From NCBI GenBank assembly GCA_963971285.1, contig OZ020254.1:8866001-8930000 (forward strand): a stretch of 64,000 bases of DNA. The letters are read 5' to 3'. Positions 1-10,600 of the stretch are shown here, piece after piece. The stretch is from Astropecten irregularis (Eukaryota; Echinodermata; Asteroidea; Paxillosida; Astropectinidae). The translations under genes were made by a program, and so were the position numbers. The notes under the pieces were generated by a model, which ran no database searches, had not been told where the DNA came from, and saw only the letters and a list, made by a program, of their open reading frames with translations. Position 1 is the first letter of the stretch, and each line of letters starts with the position of its first letter.

Positions 1-726
1 TGCTGGTCGTTCCTGGTATAGCTCTGCCCTCTTGACTCTTCGATGACAGAGCATGCCTCTAGACTCCTCTGATTGCGGCTGCGGTTTCCCACGTGTTGGT
101 ATCTATCTCTGCAAGTTTCATGTTCACATCTCTGTATACTGAGTTCGCATTTAACCATCGTACGTATGAATATGATATCAAAAGTCAAAGAGGGGGGGGG
201 GGGGGGTGTTGGTTACACTTCGCGAGTAGAAGTTTCACTTCATACATCTTGACGGCATAGAATAGTGGTAATTGGATATGTCGTTTATTTCATGGTTTGG
301 TGACAAATATTCACTTGCAAAGAATCTAAAAACATACAGCAATGGCAAACTTATCCAGCCTAATATACACATGCAATTTATGCCTAGCGCCCTCTATTCA
401 TTTTCCCGACCCGAGACTACCTCCAGCACTACCAGACCCCTCCCCCTCCGAAGGGGATGAGGGCGCTTGCCATGCCCACACGTTACCACTTTGAACTTCT
501 TGCACCAAATTCAATAATTATTATGAAGACAATTAACTCACACACAAGTGCTGGGAACATTTCGAGTGATGAAATGGGTGAATCTATCGCTGATTTGTCC
601 ATGGTGAAATTAAGCCAATAAATTCGATTGCTCATGCCTAAAATTGAAATCGATGAAAAGATTTGTTTTATTGTTCACGAAATACGGAGGCCGAAATCGA
701 TGAAAAAATAATTCGATTGTTCACGA

Positions 727-819
727 GGTCGCCGGTTCGAATCCCGCTCCAGTCAATTTTTTTTACTTTTCAATTACTTTAAATTCAGTCAGTTTCCCTT
801 GTAGGTTATTTGATGATTA
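727..819 (+). repeat. tRNA-derived SINE, 5'-truncated copy
   Basis: Starts inside the tRNA-like head at the B box (GGTTCGAATCCC) and runs through CGCTCCAGTCAATT into the shared tail, which ends TTTCCCTTGTAGGTTATTTG. The A box is missing. It lies between copies of a GAAATCGATGAAAA...TTCACGA direct repeat (about 647, 692 and 838), as if inserted into that array. Confidence 0.75.
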
Positions 820-1936
820 CATGTATATTAAAAATGGAAATCGATGAGAAACAAAATTCGATTGTTCACGAATACAGGCCAGCTGCATGCAAATTTATTT
901 AGTTTTCTTGTTCCTTTTTCTATTACAATATACTTTTTTTTTAAAGGAAAAAAATTTCCTCGTTCCCATGCGCTGCGATTTCATTCAGAAAAATAACCCA
1001 AAGGCTGTAATCATTGTGCTATGAGATCATTCACTCTGGTTTCGAGGCTGATCACAAGGACACGAGGTTGAGTGGTGTTTTCCCTACAGTAACTATACAT
1101 TAATTCTGGGATCGAGCTCTTCGATACGGATCAATGATGTCATCGTTGCTGCAGCTCGCTATCTCAAATCTGACCCATGCACCCGCTTTGTCCTGTTTAT
1201 TTTGCGGCCTTTTTTCTCTCTTTCTATGAACTGACGCACAGAACTGAAGTGGGAGATGACTGAGTCATTATTTCAAGAAATTCCGCGACGAAGGTAGGGC
1301 CAGAGTTGCGTCTGCCCACCACACCATGAACTAAAAGGGAACACGGGTAACCAACATGGTGATATGATAAAGGTAGGTTGATCAAAATAATTATCGTCTG
1401 CTTATTTTGTGCCGTGGCTGAATGGAATCAATTTACGCCGGGTGGAATCACGGTGGAGCATGGTGCGGGCTTAGGGTTAGGGATATGGGGAGCTAAGCCC
1501 TTATCGAACTCGAAGCATGAAGAAGGAAGGTCAAAGTGGATTGGACTGGAGTGGAGTGGAGACTGTAATTTATGAAAACAAAATGCAAATTTGTTTGCAA
1601 GGGTTCCAAGCGACTTGGACTTGGAGTTGGAGTTGGAGTTAACTTCTATTTCTAACGTTACTTTTTGTTCTAACGTTAGACCACCAAATTGGCCCGTGGA
1701 GGAAGGGCTGTGCACCAAGTCATTGCAGTTGGTATTAGTTACTATATCAAATCATGGCTGTTGGGGAGTTGTGTACATTATTCATTAATACCAATTAAAT
1801 TAGTTGCAATGTAAACAGTGTACACGTGTACATATTTTCTTTCACATTTGGAAACATTTCCAACTAGGGCCTACCAGATCATGTATATTGTGTACAGAAG
1901 GCGTTTTAAAACAATTAAACTAAGGTTGCAGTTTGT

Positions 1937-2290
1937 ATCCGGTTAACCGGTTAACCGACCGTTCAAAAGGGTACCCGGGTACATTTTCCCAGTTAGGTTA
2001 ATCGAAAAGTATCTTTTTAATGGCCTCTTCTTTTTGAAACATAGACCCTTCTACAGTTCACAAAGAAAAAATGTCAATGATCTTTTGAAAATTGGACCAG
2101 CAGGCTTATGCAAAGCAAAGGCCAAACATTTGTCTACCACTGCCAAATGTTGTGACAAAAGAATGTTGTCGACCAAGTTCCTAAAACCCCCAAACTTACT
2201 ATTTCTTTGTTTTTCTTTGTTTTTCTTTGTTTTCTTTGTTATAAGGGTAATCGTAACCGTAACCGAAAAACAGACGGGTAACCGGTTACA
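1937..2290. repeat. Inverted-repeat element with GGTTAACC ends
   Basis: The left end has CCGGTTAACCGGTTAACCG followed by GGGTACCCGGGTAC; the right end has GGGTAATCGTAACCGTAACC and GGGTAACCGGTTAC. The ends are roughly inverted relative to each other. The interior holds a TTTTTCTTTG short tandem run at about 2205-2240. Probably a small non-autonomous DNA element; no transposase frame is present. Confidence 0.5.
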
Positions 2291-3142
2291 AAATTATTCG
2301 TAATCTTACAGCCCTAAATTAAACCTATGTATTTGATCGTAATTATTATTATGTTCATGTATGCTACATTTATGTACGTGTACTTAACTTGTCTGCACGA
2401 TCTGTGATATTCAATGTATCACACTCACACTCACAGCATTTTCTTCCTTTTTCTAATTCTTCCCAAAACTCTAGACTTTTTGACTTGTAGCAAAATTGCC
2501 TGAGTTTCAATTCAGTTAATTGATCTTAAGAACACTTGCTTTCTTTTAGTTTTTACCAAAAAGTGGTACTACAGAGAAAATGCAAAATTTACTGAATATA
2601 ACATTTTTGGCAAGCTGCGCTATGTTCATTTTTTCTGCAAGTCCATGCACTAGTCACGACTCAGTTTTGGGTGATAATTGTAACCCTTGCTGCCGGCCAT
2701 CATGCACATTCTGTACTTTCTACCAGCTTAAGTCTGTAAGACCATGGTATTACATTGAAGGTTATATGATTATTGCAAAGTCATTGGCTCTCAACATTCC
2801 ACACGCATGAAAACAACTAGGTACGGTACCTTGCTAGCTTATTAGGATGTCCAGACTTATCGTATGTTATCACAAGGACGGTGTACACGGCCTGGGAGAA
2901 ATTGTGTTTTAAATTAATTATCGGCACGTGTATATATGGGCAGTTTCTGATTTTGCAAATTTCCCATTTTCTCCCCTAAATTGACAACACGGTCCCAACA
3001 GTTCCCACCTAAACTCACCTTATGTCACCATCCATCACTGTCACCTCACACAGGTTTTGCTGAATAAGAGTCGTGATTTCACACAGTAAAAAGGTGATCT
3101 ACAGTAAATTGCTGCAAGAAAAATGCATAAAGTCTTTTTTTT

Positions 3143-3288
3143 TAATCATCAAATAACCACAAGGGAAACTGACTGAAATTAAAGTAATTGAATAGTGAAC
3201 AAAGAAAAATTGACTGGAGCGGGATTCGAACCGGCGACCTCCTGAATACAGTACCTGGGCACTTTACCAACTGAGCCATCCAGCCCTA
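3143..3288 (-). repeat. tRNA-derived SINE, near-complete copy
   Basis: On the minus strand: a tRNA-like head with A box (TGGCTCAGTTGG) and B box (GGTTCGAATCCC), then CAGTCAATTTTTC, a shared tail (AGTCAGTTTCCCTTGTGG) and a T/A-rich end. The head resembles a degenerate tRNA but has unpaired arms and a continuing tail, so it is a SINE rather than a tRNA gene. It matches the copies at 21415 and 21631. Confidence 0.85.
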
Positions 3289-3362
3289 CGTTGGTGCCTT
3301 GGTGGTGTCCCAAATTGACTACCGGTATTTGGGACACCACCAATGTAGGGCTGGATGGCTTA
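3255..3362. repeat. Palindrome joining two inverted SINE 5' ends
   Basis: CCATCCAGCCCTACGTTGGTG...GGTGTCCCAAA on the left pairs with TTTGGGACACCACCAATGTA...GGCTGGATGG on the right, around a spacer of about 13 bp near 3315-3327. This looks like two SINE heads facing each other, the right one cut off after the start of its A box. Confidence 0.7.
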
Positions 3363-4429
3363 CATAAACATGCTTTATGGTAGTGGCTGCGTATTTATGG
3401 TAGCATGTTATCCACATGGACACGTGTACACAATACACTCTGTCCAAGCCAATTAATTATTGCCTTGTTTATCCTATACAGCTCTGCATTTAAAGACATT
3501 TTGAATGACATTTTGCTATTGCTCCAATCCCCTACATATCCTGTGTGAGCAGTGTGTGCACTCTTTTCCCTTGCAGCGCCTGCATAGTGCATCGGCCTAC
3601 ACTTCGTACAAAATTACGACAACTCATAAGGCACAGCAGTAAACAATTTGTTGTTTTAGCAGAGCTCTGCTTAAATTGATAAAGCACACGTCAGTACCCA
3701 TTTTTTATCATGCTTGTTTGTACGTACATGTACGTAGGTACTTGTGCAGATACACATGTACTTTTTTTTTTTAAACGACATTTCCAATTCAATAACTTCA
3801 ATTACCTCGTTAGCGAGATTTAAAACAACACGTCAATTCAATTAAAGGTGAGAATTAATCATACATGTCATGGGTTACAAAAAAGAAGTTCCTTCCCTCC
3901 GACCTGACTTTTCCCAAGGTCAGCTGATTAGTAGGATCCTGGCAGACCCGCCGCGAGCGCGCCGACTTTTCTTTTCTTTTCCTCAATACCCGGTTAGTAG
4001 AAGCGATTTTCTATTTTTGCGGGCTCTGATAGCGAGGGGAAGTGAAACACAAATTGACAATCAGGATAATTATGGCAAATTCAGATGGGCATGAAGCATG
4101 GTGCTTCGCCCTTGGCCACTACCCTAGACGTGGGCCGTCTGGCTGTTTGACACACAAGGGATGTGAATGTTTGTGGCAACATACGCCTGCCAGCCGGCAC
4201 CCAATGCACTGGAGATAACCAGTCATAAGCGATGTACATATGTACACATTTGTCACAACCCTGACGGATAAATCATTTGCGATCGGTCGTAAATTGGTAA
4301 ACCCCCTAGCAAGTGAATGCTATCCTTGCATATTCTCTCAGGAAGGATGGCGCAATGTCATATGATGCAACCTGTTGCGTAGTTAAATGTATTTTTAAGT
4401 TTCATCAATTATACACAGTCTAAGATTTT

Positions 4430-5470
4430 AGGTGCTCAAGTTACATGTACATAACATTCATGTGTACATAATGCTCTGGTATTAATTCACAATGATTATG
4501 CATCCTATAGTATTATGGGCTACATGTACCTTGTTTGTTGGACAATTAACCTCAAGGATTGTATAATTTTACATAATTGCACTGGGTACATGTATAGGTA
4601 CCGGTACATCTCTGTACATCATGTAGGCCTACATACATGTTTATACGTGTAGACTGCAAATAATTTTTGAGCAACTTATTCATAACACACAAAGGCTTTT
4701 GACTCCTTCTCAAAATACATACTGTACAGCGTGTACACACAAATCTACACATTGTCTTGTCAAGTGCTACATGTATCACTGAGGAATAATATAATATGTC
4801 AGCAATGTAAATCAAGGTACTGTATGAATAACCCAATAGGTCCAGTATGAATCAGTTCCCTTTACAAACTACTGAAAGATTCCCTGAGAGTGAAATCATG
4901 TGATGGTTTCCATGTTGTGTGAATTTGTTGCATACTGTGCTGTTCATGTGTACATATGCACGGTAAGCAGGTGCACTCTTCTTGAAGATACACAGGTATA
5001 ATAGGTAGGCCTATATCATAATTTTTGGATGAATTCCTAAATTAATGCATGCCACCCATGAAGTGCCGGCCATGCTGTGATAATTATGTAACAAATTTTC
5101 CTACCATCCCTATGGGTACACTTTACACATGTATGTACATGGCTGTTATTAGAATATGCCTAAATAGAAAGTTATGTAACCATGCTAATTAGGGTAATGA
5201 AGTGAAGGATGACAGATGGTAGTGTTCCACATAATTATGTGTGTATGTGTACATGTACAAGAGGACAACACTAATCAGCACAAATATGTTACATGTATGT
5301 GATAGGGGATTGACCCACATACGTGTAGGCCTACTGTACACTGTGTGTGTAGTGCTTGTATTTAGGCCTACATATGTACATGTACACCTTTACACGTGTG
5401 TCATCGTACAATACGTGTAGGCCTACATGTACACATACAGTACATGTACATTGACAATCATTCATCTAGG
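4430..5470. repeat. Region dense in TACATGTA and TAGGCCTA palindromes
   Basis: Octamer palindromes TACATGTA and TAGGCCTA and their extensions (GTAGGCCTACATGTACAC) recur many times. Related clusters lie at 10130-10640, 11280-11310 and 29820-29870. They are neither in a regular tandem period nor in a coding frame. No function is assigned. Confidence 0.55.
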
Positions 5471-7386
5471 ATACAAGTACCATGGAGTTGTAGTTAAACT
5501 TGGTTTATGCAGCAGCATCACTGGGCTGTTTGTTATGCATATATCACTTTGCGCCTAAAAACATCCCAGCATGCTTCGACACAATCGCATTGATTTACAT
5601 GTAATGCTGCAAACTGTTTAATGTCTAAAGGTCACCATGGACTAACTGTTCTCTTGTACACGTACACATTCATGCTAGGAACTTTAACATAGTGCCCATC
5701 TGTCAGCTTGATTTGAGTGAATTTGTGTGTGTTTTTTGCCATCCATTTGTGCAACACTCTTCAGTTTCTGTCAATATTTGATTCACTGGTGTTATTTTGA
5801 CACACATACAGTACTGATGCCCGCACGTTCTGTTTTTCCTCAAAACGCTGTTTCGCCATCTGTTCCAATAGCACACTTGTCAGACATTTTGAAAAGTAAA
5901 GTCTTCTGATTTTTGAAATTCCTATTTCTATCAGTTGACTACATATGTACTTGTGATCAGCTTTGATTCTTGGGGAAAAAAAGAAGTTCTGAAGAAAAAA
6001 AACCAAGCAGAATTTCTCGGAAGATCTAAGGCTGTGCCACATGGGAGGCCGTAAGTGTCAACCCCCGGTGGTCTTGTCAGTGAGTTCTTCACCTCCCCCC
6101 CCCCCTCTTTCCCAATTCCAGTTCCCCATCACCCCCCCCCCCCCCCCCTTGGTACAGTTCTCATCGGTGACTTATTTCCTCTGCGTTCGAGCATAGTCAT
6201 ACTGCATGATTCCTGTGTTTGGAGAAGATTTTCTCGGAGCTATAAGAAAAAAAAAAGTTTGCCACCTGCCCCCGTATTTCAAAAGCACGGCTGAGATTTT
6301 GCGTCGCGCCACAGATTCATGGCCTGCAGTGAAAACGCTACACTTCATTTTAGGAGTCGGCAAACTGCGATACATGTATTGTGATTGTACATGTTGCATC
6401 GTAGGCACAGTTTAGGCTGATTGGTAGGTTTATTATTACTTGTTAAGTTCCATGAACACTCGGTCGTCCCTTGAAACTGGATTTTGGAATATCTTTGGTC
6501 GAGGAAAATGAACTCAGCAGCATTTGCTCTGGAAAGCATGAGATGCCTTGTTTTAATTCAAATTCAGTATGATTCTGCTCCTACATGTACAAATGAGTCC
6601 TGCAATTGTTTAGTGGTAGAATATCGGTATTCTCTGATTTGTGTTTTTGGTTCCCTTCCAGCACAAAATCTACGTCATGGCTGTGGAGGTGTACATAATT
6701 ATGTACACACTGTGCAAACATTTGTGTCAATTATTAATTTGAAAATTTGCGTTTGTGGTTGTTTGAGTTTCAAGAAATTCATGCCACTGTATATAATAAT
6801 GCATTGTGTGTGATTTGTACTTGTTCCAAATGTACCTACAGTTGATACTACTAGTATTACTTGTTTAACCTGTGATCGGTTGCTTTACATGCTTTAACTG
6901 TAATTTCCTTTCGTGACCCCATACACACTGCCAGCCTTCATGCTGATGCCGTTGAACTCTGAAGTCTGTGTGATACATACGTAGTACAATATTTTTTTCT
7001 GTTCAAGTTGATGAGTAACGTGTTCTGTTTCGAATGAACAGGCTGCCTGCATCATTCACCGCTTCATTTGCATTGTATTTTAATAGTGCTGAGCAACACT
7101 GTGTATTTACATTACATTAATGATTGGTTGTTGTTTGGGATCGTTTTGCTTTTAGAACAAAAGGAAACTAGAAAGATAGAGGTCTGCCTTCTCCCTTGCA
7201 CGCTGGCTGTGTTCAGTTCTGTGGAAGATCTCAACGTCAAAACTACGGGTCCCCAAGAATTCAGGGCAAAAGGAAAACCGCTACGCTACTTCTGCTCCAA
7301 CGAACAACGTAGCATTTGCAACTGGACTTCTTCAACACTCCTACAGGAGATCCTGATGTCCAAGTGAGAGGACTTTTAGAGGCGCT

Positions 7387-7440
7387 TTTTCTTTTCTGTG
7401 TTTTTTTTTTCCTTCCGGAGGCGGGAAGACTGTTTCAATC
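7387..7440 (+). promoter_or_regulatory. PROM1: Candidate 3' splice site and 5'UTR just before the start codon
   Basis: A long pyrimidine tract (7387-7416) is followed by CGGAG, ending at 7420, about 20 bp before the ATG. This looks like a splice acceptor and suggests that the first coding exon is preceded by a non-coding exon further upstream. An alternative acceptor is GAAG at about 7428. The start context TCAATCATGGCC has G at +4 but C at -3. No TATA box or initiator could be assigned with confidence. Confidence 0.45.
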
Positions 7441-7693
7441 ATGGCCAAAGGAACAGAATGTACAATCGTCTTGGTGCTATGTACATTGCTCATCCTAGTG
7501 ACAGGAGCTCTGTCTCAGCAGTGCCTGAGATATCCAGACGGCAGGGTCAACTGGGGTACCCTCCCGAAGTTGGGACCATTTAGCCCTAATCTGGACTATG
7601 AAAATGATGAGAACCTCCGAGGAATGATGAGTGGCATGGCCCGGGGATTTGTGAATGTGGTCACTCCACCTGCTACTGTGAGCAGGCTTATAG
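7441..7693 (+). CDS. PROM1: Prominin exon 1: signal peptide and extracellular N terminus
   Basis: Encodes residues 1-84 and ends in phase 1. The first 25 residues form a signal peptide: short N region, hydrophobic core IVLVLCTLLILVTGA, and probable cleavage after ALS before QQC. The donor is ATAG|GTGGGT. I chose this donor because it leaves one base (g) that joins with AT of exon 2 to make GAT (Asp). The ATG at 7441 is the first in frame and gives a proper secretion signal. Confidence 0.9.
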
Positions 7694-10600
7694 GTGGGTA
7701 TTTAATTATTGTATGATTTTGTAATGAATGTTGGTTTAATTGGCAATGATTATGAGTTACATAGCAGGGCCTAAATATTGACATTTCAGCCTGACATACA
7801 TAAGAAGATTTCTCTCAAAGGATTATTGAGAAAAGCCTTGTATTGAGAAAGATCCTGCCAGGGTTCAAACCTTCTAATGTTGCATTTACACTCGAACGTT
7901 GAACCCGCACGCGAGATTGGAACCGGATCCGATCCTTCCCGAGAGGTGGATCAGATCCCGCTTCATCCCGGGAACGGATCCTGATCTCGTAAGCGTTTAC
8001 ACTCATCGTTGATCGTCCTTTGATCGTGTGTTGATCACCCTCGCAGGATCTGATCGCCCTCGCGGTATCAAGTGTAAACACGGTGTAAGCTCTCCTAACT
8101 CTTAGCACCAGTCATTGTTTCGGATGATGAGCAATTTATGGCTATTCATTGCTTATATTGGCCTTCAAAGGTACAGTGTATAAACAGTGCAATACATGTA
8201 CACTGTATCCTGTTGTTGAAAATTGATGCTAAATCATCTAACAATGCATGTAGAATGTGCCTTGTAAAGCCCTGTCTGCACTGGACTTTTTTTGGGCAAA
8301 GTTACCGAGATGCAGGGTACCATTTTAAGTTCAGTGCGGACGTCTCAGGAAGTCTTCCTCTCAGTTACTTTTCCCAACCCGCGCGGTCATGTCTACCGGC
8401 CAACTTCTGTCCGGAAGAATTCCTGAGACACTTTACCCGAGACGAAAAGTCCAGTACAGACAGTGCAAATCGGGTACCCTCATGAGCCTAGTATTGACAG
8501 CTTGGTGCACAGTTATTAAGTTTAATACCTGAGTCCGAGTGCGGACACTGGTAATATTTGCCCATTTTTCATTTACTGATCGGCTCGGTGAAACCCTGGA
8601 AAAAAAACAGTCCAGCACGGACAGGGCTTTAGATTGATACATGTATAAAGGTTCTGAAAACAATGGTTTCAAGGAGACCCGTTCATAATAATTTTGCCAA
8701 ACAATGCTCATCATCAGCATGTGATTACTGATGATTACAGGCAACACCCTATTGCCTTGTACATGTATTTTTACCAACCAGTTCCCTGTCATCTCCTCAT
8801 TGTCAACAAGGTTATCTGATTACAACACAATATGGGTGGAGTGAGGCCCAATGATATATTCACTGTGTCTCATGCAGGCATATGATATTTACGTAATGTT
8901 ACGTTTTATGTACACTGTACGCATACAATTACACATGTGCATGTGCTATGATGTACATTATGTACACAGTGTTAGTTTACCTTCATTCATGTCATGATGA
9001 GCATGCAGTTTTAATTACTGTACATAGAATAAAAATGTAGAATAATATAGAACCTTGATAATAATATAGAATAATAATAATAGAAAAATATATAATTTGG
9101 CCGCTTATGATAGTGTTAGTTTAGTTTAGTTTGTTACAGCGCTGGTATACAAATAATGAATGTTTATGAGTGGAATGGTAAAAATAATTTCATGAGGTGA
9201 CAGATGGACTGTTCCATTTCACGAGGCGAAGCCGAGTGGAATGGAACAGTCCATCTGTCACCGAATGAAATTATTTTTTCCATTCTACGAATGTGAAACA
9301 TTCATTATTTGTTTTATATAACATCTCAGTAGATCTTTGTCATTTGATTTTGATTGGAGGATAACATTTTAAGAGTTAGCGAGACAAAAAAAGCTTAAAA
9401 TCTTGGCAAACTATATTGCTCTTATTACAGTAACGCGCGTTGCACACCAACACGTACGCGCGCACGCAGTGACAAATAAATGGAACGCCGCTTGACCAAT
9501 CACGTATTAGAGTCCCTGGCGTGCAATGGTACAAATCGGATGGCACCAAAAATGCACGGTGGATGGTACAAATTTCAACGGTTGTGACGTAAGCCATGAA
9601 CTGGTCTATTTATCAAATATCACGTGACATACAATCCTCCAATCAAATGACAAGGATCTACTAAGGTGTTATATAAAACACAATATTGACCTAAAACATT
9701 CAATTGTCTTTAGAGTTGTTTAAATTGGTTTTGTTTTTGTTATTTTGGGGGGGAAGAAAAGGTTGGCAAAATATCCAAGGCTGGTTGGTTGGTTACAATA
9801 AACATCTGAAGTGGCCTCCACTCGGCCTGTCCAAGGTTCACATGAATCCTGTTCATTTGATACTATTGTCTAACGGGGCGTTGGCTTATCACAAATGAAT
9901 CACTTGAATATTATGCACACAGATGGAAGGCCTTTGGTTTTGCATAGCCACACACTGGTCTGTACAGGTGATGATGTTGTCATGGCAACTATCTGGTGTA
10001 CAGTAGGTGTCATGTACCAATAATAGCCTGTGGTGATGGGTGAAAAATGGGGATTTACCCTAGATGCAGGACACCAATTTATCATCAATGTACTTGTATA
10101 CTACGGGATGTCCTTGTTCATACATTTCCGTGTATACAGTACAAGTACAGTAAACTTGAAGTACCGGTATATGTAGTAATATTTATCCATTGTGTAAATT
10201 TATAAGGAACACCCTCTTATACAGGCAGGATCATTTTACAGCACGGCATGACCATATCGTGTCATTGTATGTAAATGATGTACTTGAACTGACAGTCATA
10301 CATGTTTATGATGGCATTGAAACAAGTACATAAAAATAATGTATAGGCCCCTATGTACATTATATTTATTCTGAAAAGAATTAGACATGTACATAATGCA
10401 TGTACAAACATGTACACTATAGGCCTATATGTACATCGTACATACACATGACATGCTATGTACCGGTATGTACTGTACATCAAATGTATCATCATTTATG
10501 GATTGACTAATGCTTAAAATGTACCCTCAAATTTGGGATTTTTGTTTTCATAACCTGACATAGACAGTACTGTATGTACATGTACATTAGCATGGTTGCA

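Larger units (their letters stand above)
1..7386. other. 5' flank or 5'UTR intron, no coding exon recognised
   Basis: No open frame here has splice sites plus a recognisable protein. The region holds a poly-G run (192-206), SINE pieces (727-819, 3143-3288), GGTTAACC-type palindromes (1937-2290), poly-C runs near 6095 and 6130-6148, and dense TACATGTA/TAGGCCTA palindromes, mostly between 4430 and 5470. A non-coding first exon of the prominin gene may be inside, but I could not place it. Confidence 0.6.

Noticed and set aside
2580-2810. Cys-rich 76-aa open frame with a signal-like start
   Set aside because: The hydrophobic start and Cys cluster are suggestive, but there is no splice or homology support and the surrounding sequence is repeat debris.
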